49,821 bases of DNA from Candidatus Woesebacteria bacterium. Lineage in GTDB: Bacteria > Patescibacteriota > Microgenomatia > Woykebacterales > 2-01-FULL-43-14. This document shows positions 18,405 to 28,279 of this stretch, piece after piece; within the stretch, counting starts at the first letter, position 1; every line of letters begins with the position of its first letter. The notes beneath the pieces were generated by a model. That model made no database searches and was not told the DNA's origin. It worked only from the letters and a program-made list of their open reading frames with translations. The position numbers and the translations under genes were made by a program. The stretch is taken from assembly GCA_020060105.1 (NCBI GenBank), contig JAGVAV010000019.1:1-49821 (forward strand). The letters run 5' to 3'.

Positions 18405-19391
18405 ATGCTGCCCTTAAGGAACTTTGGAAAATTGAAAAAGAAAACTAGAAAACCTTCTAAAATCTTTAGGAGGTTGCATAAAAAACTTGCCGTTCGGCAC
18501 GAAACGGTGATGGGAGAGCTGAAGGCAAAGCACCAAGAAGGTCTGAAGTGGTTAGAGAAAAAAGGAAAGTCGGTGGATGATTTGACTACTACCGCGGCCC
18601 AAACGGTTGCCGCGTCTGCGGTGACTGGGATGCTCCTTCTTTCTCCGGGAACAGGGAAATTAAAAGATTTGCCGAGTTCTCGTCCGGCTCAGCTAAGAGA
18701 AGCGGCGCCGGGTCAGATCAGCCATAGCATCAAAGGCCAGTTGGATAAAGGGGTAGAACTTGCAGAAAGGCTTAAGAAGATTTTACCCGAAAAGCCGGAA
18801 CCCCTAACGGAGGAAAAAGCCCAGGAAGTTAGCGCGGTTATCAAAGAGCTGACTGGAATGACCGCTGTCTCTGGGCTGGAAGGAAAAAGATTAAATACCG
18901 ATTATGGTTGGGTGGGGGCCGAACAACACCTTTATCGGTTTCCTGGTGACACCCTTTCCCAACACGCTGAAAATTCTTCGGACTGGCTAAAGTACGGTCT
19001 TTCCGGAATCGCTCCCCACCTGGGGGCTTGGGGTTATTTTTCCCAAGGGCATTTAGGTTTAACCAAGGAAGCTCGAGATAAAGAACGTTATTATTTGGTG
19101 GCCCAAACCTTTTTGGCCCCCGGTTGGAAGGATAACTATCAGGAACTTTACGAATGGTTTAAATTTCGAAAGATGGTTATGATCAACCCCGAGACCGGTC
19201 AAGGAGTGGTGGGAGCTTTGGGAGACGCCGGCCCGTCAGAATGGACCGGGAAACAGTTTGGCGCTTCGCCGGAAGCGATGGACATTTTGGGGTTAGGCAG
19301 CGGGCCAAGAAAAGGAAAGGTTATCTTATTTTTTGTTGACGATCCAGAAAACAAAGTCCCTTACGGACCTATCAACGGGGAGGAAAAATGA
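18405..19391 (+). CDS. Hypothetical protein between secD and secF
   Basis: Intact 328-aa ORF in tight operon; no family recognised. Confidence 0.6.
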   Translation: MLPLRNFGKLKKKTRKPSKIFRRLHKKLAVRHETVMGELKAKHQEGLKWLEKKGKSVDDLTTTAAQTVAASAVTGMLLLSPGTGKLKDLPSSRPAQLREAAPGQISHSIKGQLDKGVELAERLKKILPEKPEPLTEEKAQEVSAVIKELTGMTAVSGLEGKRLNTDYGWVGAEQHLYRFPGDTLSQHAENSSDWLKYGLSGIAPHLGAWGYFSQGHLGLTKEARDKERYYLVAQTFLAPGWKDNYQELYEWFKFRKMVMINPETGQGVVGALGDAGPSEWTGKQFGASPEAMDILGLGSGPRKGKVILFFVDDPENKVPYGPINGEEK

Positions 19392-19705
19392 TTAGCTTTT
19401 ACCAAAGATTTGGCCAGACCAAACTTATTCACGAAGAACTGATCTTACTTGACTTAGCAGAGGAAGAAAGACAGCAACTTCTACGCCTTTTGGAGAATAC
19501 TTTTAATCATAAAATCCTCAGCGCGGTGATGGAAGAACTTACTGACGAGGATAAAGTGGTTTTTTTAGAAAAAGTGACCCAGGAAGATGAGGTTGCCGTA
19601 GTGGAGTTTATCAGATTGAAAACCAATGATATCGAAAATAAAATTGAGCTTGTGGTTAGAGAATTAACTCAACAAGTGGTCGATGACATTAGAGAGGTAA
19701 GGTAA
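19388..19705 (+). CDS. Small helical hypothetical protein (possibly DUF5663-like)
   Basis: ATGA overlap with the preceding ORF; 105 aa, acidic and helical. Confidence 0.6.
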   Translation: MISFYQRFGQTKLIHEELILLDLAEEERQQLLRLLENTFNHKILSAVMEELTDEDKVVFLEKVTQEDEVAVVEFIRLKTNDIENKIELVVRELTQQVVDDIREVR

Positions 19706-19708
19706 GCA

Positions 19709-20665
19709 ATGCTAGACATTGTCGGTAAAAAATATTTATATTTCGCCGTTTCTTCTTTTCTGATTTCGGTGGGGATTTTTTCCTTATTTAATTGGGGTTT
19801 GAGGTTAGGTATTGATTTTACAGGAGGTTCCTTGATCGAGTTAAAATTAGAGAAAGCACAAGCCGGCAGTGAGATAAGTAACGACCTTAGCGCTAAGGAA
19901 AAGCAGCAGATTAGGGATTCTCTCGGTAAGGAGTCTTTAGAAGCGTCGACGATTCAGCGTTCAGGCGAGAAAATTTACACTCTCCGTACCAAACCTTTAG
20001 AGGAGCAGCAGCTAGAGAAGTTAACAGGGTCTCTACAAGAAAGTTTTGGTCAGGTGGAATTGTTAAGACTAGAGACCGTTGGGCCAACTATTGGCCGGGA
20101 ATTGCTCCAGAAAGCGCTAGGGGCTTTGGTGGCGGCTTCGGTGATGATCATTCTTTACATTGCCTTTGCCTTTCGGGAAGTTCCGAAACCCGCTTCGAGC
20201 TGGCGTTTCGGCCTTTGCGCCATTCTGGCTTTAATTCATGACATTTTGATCGTAGTGGGAGCCTTTTCTTTGTTTGGCCATTTTTATCAAGTCGAGATAG
20301 ACTCCATGTTTGTCACGGCCCTGTTGACGATCATTGGCTTTTCGGTTCATGACACAATCGTGGTTTTTGACCGAATTCGAGAAAATTTGAAAAGAAGGAT
20401 TTATCCCACTTTTTCAGAAACGGTTAATCACTCGATATTGCAGACCTTGGGGCGCTCGTTAAATACTTCCTTAACGGTGATTTTTGTTTTGTTGGCTTTG
20501 CTGCTTTTTGGCGGCCTAAGTATTCGCTGGTTTGTAATGGCTTTGCTGATTGGAGTTATTGTCGGGACATATTCCTCAATCTTTACTGCCTCTCCGATTT
20601 TGGTTGCCTGGCAGGAATGGCGAGAGAGGAAAAACGTCAAGCACCAAGTTCAAGTGGCCACATAA
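19709..20665 (+). CDS. secF: Protein translocase subunit SecF
   Basis: LGIDFTGGSLIELKLEKA, ETVGPTIGRELLQKAL, TIIGFSVHDTIVVFDRIREN. Confidence 0.96.
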   Translation: MLDIVGKKYLYFAVSSFLISVGIFSLFNWGLRLGIDFTGGSLIELKLEKAQAGSEISNDLSAKEKQQIRDSLGKESLEASTIQRSGEKIYTLRTKPLEEQQLEKLTGSLQESFGQVELLRLETVGPTIGRELLQKALGALVAASVMIILYIAFAFREVPKPASSWRFGLCAILALIHDILIVVGAFSLFGHFYQVEIDSMFVTALLTIIGFSVHDTIVVFDRIRENLKRRIYPTFSETVNHSILQTLGRSLNTSLTVIFVLLALLLFGGLSIRWFVMALLIGVIVGTYSSIFTASPILVAWQEWRERKNVKHQVQVAT

Positions 20666-20838
20666 ACACCAATACCTAATTATCGAAATTAGAACAATTG
20701 AGCCTCACCGCTCAGATTCGAGGAGCTCGAAGAGCGGGAATCCCGAAAGCTTCATTTATCTGGATTCCCAGTCAAGACGGGAATGACAACTAGAGGTAAT
20801 TGCGTAACTTGTGGTTAGAATTTAGAGTTTAATTGCTT

Positions 20839-22488
20839 ATGAAGGAAAAACGTTGGGTTATTGCTCCTAGAATCAAAGAAGATCTTGTTGATCAACTTCT
20901 TTATAACCGACAAATAACTACCGACTTGGAGAAGGAAAACTTTTTAAGTTCCATTTTTGATTTTCAAAACTTAGTTTCCCCCGATCAACTAGAAAAAGCG
21001 GTCAAGAGAGTTCGTCAGGCGATTGAAAAGACGGAACCGATCCTGATCTACGGGGATTTTGACGTTGACGGGGTGACTTCCACTGCCTTACTTTGGGAAA
21101 CTCTGGTGAGATTTGGGGCGAAGGTGACTCCTTATATTCCTCACCGAGAAAAGGAAGGTTACGGCCTTTCCGAAAACGCGATCTTAGAGGCAGCCGCGGG
21201 GGGAACGAAACTAATTATCAGCGTTGATTGCGGGATCAGCGCGGTGGAAGAAGTGGCCTTGGCGGCTTCTTTAGGGATCGACGTGATTATAACCGACCAT
21301 CATCACCAGCAGGAAAAAGTTCCTCAGGCTTACGCAACCGTTCACACCACTCAGTTGGCCGGAGTGGGGGTTTCTTATGAACTTTCAAAAGCAATATATG
21401 AGGAATTCAGCCAGTCTTTTCCGGAAAGCTCTTTAGATCTTGTCGCGCTGGGAACTCTGGCCGATATGGTTACTTTACTGGGAAAAAATCGAAGCTTGGC
21501 TAAACAGGGGTTGGTTCAGCTAAACAACACTCAAAGAGAAGGTTTGCGATCTTTGATCGAGACGGCGGGAATAAAGTTAGGGAAGGTCGGCACTTATGAA
21601 GTGGGCTTTGTTCTTTCGCCGCGGCTTAACGCCATGGGCCGACTGGAGCACGCTATGGATTCGCTTCGGCTGCTTTTGACTAGAAAAAAGGAGAAGGCGG
21701 ACGAGTTAGCCAGGAAGCTTTCCGAGACGAATGAACAAAGGCAAAAACTAACTTTGGAAACCCTCAGTCACGCTCGGGAGATCTTTGAAAAAAATAGCCA
21801 AAGTAAAAAAATTTTGGTTTTATCCCATCAGAGTTGGTCGCAAGGAATTATTGGTTTGGTGGCGGGGAGATTGGTGGAAGAACTAAATCGCCCGGTAATT
21901 GTGGTCAGTGAAGGGAAAGAGTTTAGCAAAGGTTCGGCCCGCTCGGTGAACGGCTTTAACATTGTCGAAGCGATTTGCGGTTGTGAAGATCTTCTCGTTA
22001 GCCACGGGGGTCATCCTCAAGCGGCGGGCTTTACGATTGAGACGAAAAACCTAGCCGACTTTGAAAGACGGCTTTCTAAATGGGTGGAGGAAAAACTAAG
22101 CGAAACGGATTTACAACCTTTAGTTAAAATCGAGGCGGAGGTGACTCCGGAGAAGTTAAACTTTGAGACCTATCGACAGATCAAACAATTTGAACCTTTT
22201 GGCGTGGGTAACCCGGAACCGATTTTGGTGGGGCGAGGCTTTGAAGTGAAAGACTTTCGGACGGTGGGTGGGGAAGGGAAGCATTTAAAGCTAAAGTTGG
22301 CTAGTGAGGTGAAAGGAGCTTGGACGAGACAAGGAATTTTTGAGGCGATTGGATTTGGTTTGGGGGAGTGGTCCTTTCAGCTTCGCCCCGGCATGAAAGT
22401 CGATCTAGCCTTTGTCTTGGATGAGGATAACTGGAACGGGAATAAGAAACTGCAGTTGAAGGTTAAGGATTTGAAGTTAAGTAACTAA
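20839..22488 (+). CDS. recJ: Single-stranded-DNA-specific exonuclease RecJ
   Basis: IYGDFDVDGVTSTALL, ITDHHHQ, LGTLADMVTL, LNAMGRLEHA, VSHGGHPQAAGFTI. ATG at 20839 is the likely start. Confidence 0.95.
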   Translation: MKEKRWVIAPRIKEDLVDQLLYNRQITTDLEKENFLSSIFDFQNLVSPDQLEKAVKRVRQAIEKTEPILIYGDFDVDGVTSTALLWETLVRFGAKVTPYIPHREKEGYGLSENAILEAAAGGTKLIISVDCGISAVEEVALAASLGIDVIITDHHHQQEKVPQAYATVHTTQLAGVGVSYELSKAIYEEFSQSFPESSLDLVALGTLADMVTLLGKNRSLAKQGLVQLNNTQREGLRSLIETAGIKLGKVGTYEVGFVLSPRLNAMGRLEHAMDSLRLLLTRKKEKADELARKLSETNEQRQKLTLETLSHAREIFEKNSQSKKILVLSHQSWSQGIIGLVAGRLVEELNRPVIVVSEGKEFSKGSARSVNGFNIVEAICGCEDLLVSHGGHPQAAGFTIETKNLADFERRLSKWVEEKLSETDLQPLVKIEAEVTPEKLNFETYRQIKQFEPFGVGNPEPILVGRGFEVKDFRTVGGEGKHLKLKLASEVKGAWTRQGIFEAIGFGLGEWSFQLRPGMKVDLAFVLDEDNWNGNKKLQLKVKDLKLSN

Positions 22489-22638
22489 GATACTTCGTCG
22501 TTAAAGTTACTTCGCTAACGCTAGATTTCTCATCCCCCTTGTCAAGACTACAGGATTCGAAATGACGAAATTATCTTGCTGCTCATATTTCCCATTTGAC
22601 GCCTGAGGGGAATTTGTTGGATAATAGACTAAATTATC

Positions 22639-22750
22639 AAGCACCAAATTCAAATAACCAAATAATACTCAATAACAAAATTCAAAATATTCAAAACCGT
22701 TTTTGGAATTTGAGTATTTGAATTTGAAATTTATTTGGTCGTTGGTGCTT
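22639..22750. repeat. ~112-bp fold-back (MITE-like) intergenic inverted repeat
   Basis: Outer arms AAGCACCAA ... TTGGTGCTT; inner arms contain ATTCAAAT / ATTTGAAT and CCAAATAA / TTATTTGG-type complementarity. Confidence 0.85.
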
Positions 22751-22772
22751 AGGATCTTGGATTTATTCGTTT

Positions 22773-24137
22773 ATGGAACGGAACTTAATCATTGAAACAA
22801 TCGAAAAGGTAGGGCAGGAAGTCCTTCTCAAGGGTTGGGTCGAAAGCCGGCGGGACCATGGAAAGCTGATCTTTTTGGACGTGCGGGATCATACTGGAAC
22901 TGTTCAGATGGTGATTAACCCTAAGGTTTCTGAGGAGGCCCACAAGACGGCTTCTGGCTTAAGTGTCCAAGACGTTATCTCTTTGATGGGAAAGGTCAAT
23001 GCGCGCCCTAAGGGGGCGGAGAACCCCGATTTACCGACCGGTACGGTCGAGATAGAAGTTAAGAAGTTGGAAATGCTTAGTGACGCTGAGTCTTTACCTT
23101 TTGATTTTGGGGCGAGGGAACTTCCGATTAATTTAGACACCGCTCTTGACTTTCGTCCCTTGACCCTTCGCCACCCAAAAAATCAAGCGATTTTTAGAAT
23201 TCAGGCGGAAATTGTCAAGGCCTTTCGAGACTTTCTGACGGAACGCAGTTTTGTCGAAATTCAATCGCCCAAAATTACCGCTGAGTCAACGGAAGGCGGG
23301 GCGAATGTTTTTCGAGTCGACTACTTTGGCCTTCCGGCTTATTTGGCTCAGAGCCCCCAATTTTACAAGCAAATTATGGTTGGGGTTTACGAGCGGGTTT
23401 TCACTATTGGCCAAGTTTACCGGGCCGAGGAACACAACACTACCCGCCACGTCAACGAATATACTAGCTTGGATCTGGAATTTGGCTTTATCCAAGATCA
23501 TACCGACATTATCGATCTCGAGATTGATTTTTTGAAATACCTTTTTCCTTACCTGGACGAGACCGTCAAACCGGAAATTGAATTTTTAGGAATTAAACTG
23601 CCGACGGTGGGAGACGTACCCTCTCTTAAACTCAGAGAAGCTCAAGCGATTATCGAGCGAGAATTTGACCGGAAGGTTTCCCATGAACCAGACCTTTCCC
23701 CCCAGGACGAGCGGGATATCTGCCAGTACGCCCAGGAAAAGCTGGGGAGCGAATTTATCTTCATTACCCATCAGCCGGTAGATCATCGGCCAATGTACAC
23801 CATGCCCGATGAGGCTGACCCTGGCTACACGAAAAGCTTCGATTTACTGTTTCGAGGAATAGAGATTACCACCGGCGGACAAAGAATTCACGATTACGAT
23901 CAATTGGTGAGCAGCATCAAGAAACGCGGACTTTCCCCGGAGAATTTCAGCTTTTACCTGATGGCTTTTAAGTACGGCTTGCCCCCCGAAGGAGGCTTGG
24001 CGATTGGATTGGAACGTTTGACGGCCAAGATCGTAGGCGCGGAAAACGTTCGGGAGGCGACCCTTTTTCCTCGAGACGTGACTCGAATTGATTTGCCTTT
24101 AGCCAAGATCAAAAACCATGAAAAGAAAGGACGTTAA
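22773..24137 (+). CDS. aspS: Aspartyl-tRNA synthetase, archaeal/eukaryotic-like short type
   Basis: GWVESRRDHGKLIFLDVRDHTG, ITAESTEGGANVFRVDYFGLPAYLAQSPQFYKQIMV, GLAIGLERLTAKIVG; 454 aa, lacking the length of the canonical bacterial enzyme. Confidence 0.92.
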   Translation: MERNLIIETIEKVGQEVLLKGWVESRRDHGKLIFLDVRDHTGTVQMVINPKVSEEAHKTASGLSVQDVISLMGKVNARPKGAENPDLPTGTVEIEVKKLEMLSDAESLPFDFGARELPINLDTALDFRPLTLRHPKNQAIFRIQAEIVKAFRDFLTERSFVEIQSPKITAESTEGGANVFRVDYFGLPAYLAQSPQFYKQIMVGVYERVFTIGQVYRAEEHNTTRHVNEYTSLDLEFGFIQDHTDIIDLEIDFLKYLFPYLDETVKPEIEFLGIKLPTVGDVPSLKLREAQAIIEREFDRKVSHEPDLSPQDERDICQYAQEKLGSEFIFITHQPVDHRPMYTMPDEADPGYTKSFDLLFRGIEITTGGQRIHDYDQLVSSIKKRGLSPENFSFYLMAFKYGLPPEGGLAIGLERLTAKIVGAENVREATLFPRDVTRIDLPLAKIKNHEKKGR

Positions 24138-25047
24138 GAGGTTTAAATTTTCTCGCATACTTATTTTCCTTTCTTTGCCGGTTCTTCCCATTTTGTTTCA
24201 GATTCCCAACGGTAACCCTTACGATTCCGAGAAGCTCTTTATTCAGGAGCCTTTAGTGAATCAACTTTCCTTAGATCTTCCTTCACCCGCTCCTTATCCA
24301 TCTGAACTAGAGAATGTTAGCCCGCCGAATTTAACGGCCGCTTCTGCTCTCGTGATGGATTTGGACTCGGGCCGGGTTTTATATGAAAAGGAACCTTATC
24401 TAAGCCTTCCTCCGGCCTCCACGACAAAGATAATGACGGCGGTTGTCGCTTTAGAAACCTATCAGCTTTCAGATGTTTTAACGGTCAAAAATCTGAAAGT
24501 GACTGGAAACGTTATGGGGCTAAAAGAAGGAGAAAAGATATCCGTTCAAAATCTCCTTTATGGCTTGCTGATAAAATCGGGAAATGACGCTGCTTATGTT
24601 CTTGCGGCGAGCCATCCAAAAGGATACGAGCAGTTTATTTACTCAATGAATAAAAAAGCCGAAAGTTTGAACATGTTTAATACTCATTTTAGCAATTCGT
24701 CCGGACTACCCGATAAAAATCATTACACCAGTGTCCGAGATTTTTCCTTACTGACTGTCTACGCCTTAAAGAACCCTATTATCAACGAGATGATTAAAAT
24801 AAAAAAGATTACGGTTAGTAGCGTTGATAGTCAGTTCCAGCATTATTTGGAAAATACTAATCTTTTACTGGGCCACTTAGGGGTGGATGGAGTCAAAACT
24901 GGCTGGACTCAAGAAGCCAAACAGTGTTTGGTCGTTTCAGCAACTCGCGGCGGGCACCGGGTAATTGGGGTAATATTTAACTCAGAAGATCGTTTTGGCG
25001 AAGCCTCTTCACTCCTGAACTATGTATTCGCTCGTTACCGCTGGTAG
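24118..25047 (+). CDS. D-alanyl-D-alanine carboxypeptidase (peptidase S11)
   Basis: PPASTTKIMTAVVALE (SxxK), LLIKSGNDAAYVLA (SGN), VDGVKTGWTQEA (KTG). Confidence 0.94.
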   Translation: MKRKDVKRFKFSRILIFLSLPVLPILFQIPNGNPYDSEKLFIQEPLVNQLSLDLPSPAPYPSELENVSPPNLTAASALVMDLDSGRVLYEKEPYLSLPPASTTKIMTAVVALETYQLSDVLTVKNLKVTGNVMGLKEGEKISVQNLLYGLLIKSGNDAAYVLAASHPKGYEQFIYSMNKKAESLNMFNTHFSNSSGLPDKNHYTSVRDFSLLTVYALKNPIINEMIKIKKITVSSVDSQFQHYLENTNLLLGHLGVDGVKTGWTQEAKQCLVVSATRGGHRVIGVIFNSEDRFGEASSLLNYVFARYRW

Positions 25048-26145
25048 GTAGATAGTGAAAGATGAAACTCGGTTATCTTGGGTAAAACCCTGGCCGGAAA
25101 AAACATAAATTGGTTGAAGGTAGTTTTGAAGGTTGCCGTCGTCAAAATAAGCCAAAGAAATATTTTGAATAGTAGCGCTAATGATATTTGGATTTTGGAC
25201 TTGAACAACCACCCCCTGGTTATTTAACAGGTCATTCCAGGCCTGTTCAGGGGTTCTGATAGGATAGGTATTTGTTTCGGCCGACTCAATCGGCCAGTAA
25301 GTATAGTTTACCGAAAGAATTTTCCTTTTTTCTCCCATTGAGATTAAGGCTCTGACCAAAGCCGCTTCGGGGTTGGGAGTGACAATGGGGTATTCCTGGC
25401 CGCTATACTGCAACTTGCTCCGGAAAAACTCTAATCTAATGGCGTTGGCTTCTGAAGGTGAGTTAACCTCTTTTTCCAGGTTTTTAGAGATAGAAACGTA
25501 TTTTGCAGATACAGACGCTTCTTGGAGATCTTTCGGTAGACTGACCCGTTGGCTAAGAAAGTTTTTTGCTTGAATAACCGCTGATTCAAGATCAAGTAAA
25601 GTAAGTTTGTTGGCAGAGCTGGTTTCAAGAACGGAAGAGTTAGCTTGGAAATCGTAATGATATTCAAAGTTTCCACTTATCGGGTCGATACGAAACTTTT
25701 CGTAAGGAAGACTGGGGTCCTGCCAGCGGTAATCGGTTTTAGAAACTATTTGCGGTTCGTTTTTAAAGCCAAATGAAGCGGCGACTTTTTTGGCGTTGTC
25801 CGTATTAAGAATATTTGGTTGGGGTTGAGGGACAACGTAAACAGGCAAGATGGGTGGAAGCTTGGGGAACCTACCGCTAACCGTTTCTAAGCTTAAGTTT
25901 ACGTTATAAAGGTTGACCAGGGATGGGGGAAGGCTGATTTTAGGCAGCTGTCCGAAAGGAACGGTTGGTTTGGGAGGAGGGTTTGGCTTAACGGCCTCCC
26001 AGACATATAAGCCACCGCTCCATAAAATCCTAAGGAGGATTAGGCCGATAATCGCTAAAACTGACCAGCGAGCAAATTTGCGGATAAGCTCAGAAGTTTC
26101 TGATAAAGACATAAGGCAGGAACCAAAAAACAAATCAAAACGCAT
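25009..26145 (-). CDS. Hypothetical membrane-anchored extracytoplasmic protein
   Basis: N-term TM followed by 340-aa domain; intact ORF convergent to the S11 peptidase. Confidence 0.6.
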   Translation of the reverse strand: MRFDLFFGSCLMSLSETSELIRKFARWSVLAIIGLILLRILWSGGLYVWEAVKPNPPPKPTVPFGQLPKISLPPSLVNLYNVNLSLETVSGRFPKLPPILPVYVVPQPQPNILNTDNAKKVAASFGFKNEPQIVSKTDYRWQDPSLPYEKFRIDPISGNFEYHYDFQANSSVLETSSANKLTLLDLESAVIQAKNFLSQRVSLPKDLQEASVSAKYVSISKNLEKEVNSPSEANAIRLEFFRSKLQYSGQEYPIVTPNPEAALVRALISMGEKRKILSVNYTYWPIESAETNTYPIRTPEQAWNDLLNNQGVVVQVQNPNIISATIQNISLAYFDDGNLQNYLQPIYVFSGQGFTQDNRVSSFTIYLPAVTSEYIVQE

Positions 26146-26237
26146 TATAAATGCACTTGACGTACCGACAATTCAAGGATTGGATTGTCTGATAGATTAG
26201 GTTGAGTATAACATCTAGGTATGCTAAAATTCAAGGT

Positions 26238-27668
26238 ATGTTTAGAACTAGATTCGCGCCTTCTCCAACCGGGGAGCCGCATATCGGGAATATCCGGACA
26301 GCTTTATTTGAATATCTTGCCGCCCGTCACCAAGATGGTAAGTTTGTTTTGCGGATTGAAGATACGGATAAAAGCCGGGAGGTGCCGGGGAGCAAAGAAA
26401 AAATAATGTTGGGGTTGAGTTGGTTAGGTTTGGCTTGGGATGAGGGCCCAGAGGTTGGCGGGCCGTATGGACCGTATGTTTCGTCTGAAAGGCTGGATCT
26501 TTATCAAAAATTGGCTAAGGAACTAGTGGAAAAGGATTGGGCCTACTATTGTTTCTGTTCTCCCCAAAGGCTTGAAGAAGTCAAAAAAGCTCAAGTGGCT
26601 AAAGGAGAAATTCCTCGTTATGATCGGCACTGTCGAGCCCTTTCTCGTGAAGAATGCCAGATTCGGTTAGATAAAGAAGAAAAGGCAGTGATTCGATTAA
26701 AAGTTCCGGAAACGGGGGAGATCAGTTTTGACGATATTGTTCGAGGAAAAGTCACTTTCCAAAATAAAGACATTGATGATCAAGTTCTTCTCAAATCCGA
26801 CGGTTACCCGACTTATCACCTGGCGGTGGTTATTGATGATTATTACATGAAAATAAATTACATTATTCGGGCCGAAGAATGGCTCCCTTCAACGCCTAAA
26901 CATCTCCTACTTTATCAGGCATTCAATTGGGAAATTCCTTATTATGCCCATTTGCCGATGGTTTTAGGTCCGGATCGAGCCAAACTTTCCAAGCGCCACG
27001 GGGCGACCTCTTTACTGGAATATCGCGATAAAGGTTACCTGCCGGAGGCGATGATTAACTTCTTAGCTCTTTTAGGCTGGTCGCCGAAAGACGGGCGAGA
27101 TTTATTGACCAAAGAAGAGTTGATCAGGGAATTTAGTTTGGATCGGATTCAGAAAAACCCGGCTGTTTTTGATAAAGATAAATTGGACTGGTTCAATGGC
27201 CAATACATCCGTAAACTCGAGCCACAAGAACTTTCAGAGCGTCTGAAGCCTTTTATTCCCGCTGATTACGACAAAGAGTTGGTCAAGAAAGTAGTTCCGC
27301 TAATCCAAGATCGCTTGGTGACGCTGAAGGATTTTGCTGCCCTTACCGACTTTTTCTTCGTGGAGAAGTTGGAATACGATAAGAAGTTGTTAATCCAGAA
27401 GGGAAAAACGGTGGAAGAAGCGAAAGAAGGGTTGGAAAAAGCGGTTGAGTTGGTTGAAAAATCTGCTTGGGAGCACGACGCGCTTGAATCAGCCTTTCGA
27501 AGTCTGGCGGAAGAATTGGGTTGGAAAACTGGCGAATTATTTATGGCTTTACGGGTTGCCCTGACCGGCCGCACAGCGACGCCGCCTTTGTTTGAGACGA
27601 TGATAGTTCTTGGCCGGGAGAAAGTAGTGAAGAGGCTGAAGGAAGCCGTGGGGAAGTTAGCTGAATAA
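26238..27668 (+). CDS. gltX: Glutamyl-tRNA synthetase
   Basis: RFAPSPTGEPHIGNIRTALFEYL (HIGN), GPDRAKLSKRHGATSLLEY (KLSKR). ATG at 26238 preferred over the listed 26202. Confidence 0.95.
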   Translation: MFRTRFAPSPTGEPHIGNIRTALFEYLAARHQDGKFVLRIEDTDKSREVPGSKEKIMLGLSWLGLAWDEGPEVGGPYGPYVSSERLDLYQKLAKELVEKDWAYYCFCSPQRLEEVKKAQVAKGEIPRYDRHCRALSREECQIRLDKEEKAVIRLKVPETGEISFDDIVRGKVTFQNKDIDDQVLLKSDGYPTYHLAVVIDDYYMKINYIIRAEEWLPSTPKHLLLYQAFNWEIPYYAHLPMVLGPDRAKLSKRHGATSLLEYRDKGYLPEAMINFLALLGWSPKDGRDLLTKEELIREFSLDRIQKNPAVFDKDKLDWFNGQYIRKLEPQELSERLKPFIPADYDKELVKKVVPLIQDRLVTLKDFAALTDFFFVEKLEYDKKLLIQKGKTVEEAKEGLEKAVELVEKSAWEHDALESAFRSLAEELGWKTGELFMALRVALTGRTATPPLFETMIVLGREKVVKRLKEAVGKLAE

Positions 27669-28073
27669 TTGGGTAAATTTCTCTCTTTCTTCCTCCGGCA
27701 ATTCTTTCCATAACTCCTTTTCGAACTTTTGGCTTTGTTGGTACAATTCATCTTCAAGCTCTCTTGGCTGAAGATGGAAATGAAGATGGTTAACTTTGAC
27801 CCAGCCGGGTTTGAGGAAAGGCCGGTAATTTGACCTGATGTCGCAACCGGTGGAGAATTTGGCCAAAACTGTTTCTTGCATTTTAATGACCGCGTCAAAT
27901 ATTTCCCGACGTTCTTCTTCGGATAGCTCCGAAGCTTTTTCCATGTGTCTTTTGGGAATGATGAGTAAATGACCTGGGACCAGACGGGGATTACTTAAGG
28001 CGACATAGTAGGTTTTACCCTCTTGGACAATCCTAGTTTTTTCTTCATCGATATCACAAAAAGGACAATTCAT
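27657..28073 (-). CDS. HIT family protein
   Basis: N-term CPFCDIDEE, LVPGHLLIIPKRHMEKASEL, and HLHFHLQPR (HxHxHx). Confidence 0.93.
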   Translation of the reverse strand: MNCPFCDIDEEKTRIVQEGKTYYVALSNPRLVPGHLLIIPKRHMEKASELSEEERREIFDAVIKMQETVLAKFSTGCDIRSNYRPFLKPGWVKVNHLHFHLQPRELEDELYQQSQKFEKELWKELPEEEREKFTQLFS

Positions 28074-28107
28074 GATTAGATTATATCACGGTTGTAGATT
28101 ATTTATT

Positions 28108-28135
28108 GTAGGGACGGAAGATTTTCCGCCCCTAC
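28108..28135. repeat. 28-bp near-perfect palindrome, second copy of the 9458-9485 repeat
   Basis: GTAGGGACGGAAGATTTTCCGCCCCTAC; differs from the first copy at 2 positions. Confidence 0.83.
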
Positions 28136-28171
28136 GAGTCGGATTTGTCTTTAGCCTCAAAATCGGATATA

Positions 28172-28275
28172 ATAGACAGTTAAAAGTGTAAGATGCAAAG
28201 TTAAAAGTTGATGAGTCAACATGACTAATAAGACCTATCCAATTTTTAATTTTTAACTTTAAACTTTTAACTGTT
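28172..28275. repeat. AT-rich imperfect inverted repeat upstream of tRNA-Gln
   Basis: ACAGTTAAAAGT ... AAAGTTAAAA ... TTTTTAACTTT ... ACTTTTAACTGT. Confidence 0.65.
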
Positions 28276-28279
28276 TCGT

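Noticed and set aside
27266-27898. Minus-strand 210-aa ORF
   Set aside because: Overlaps the 3' end of gltX and the HIT gene in another frame; no motifs.
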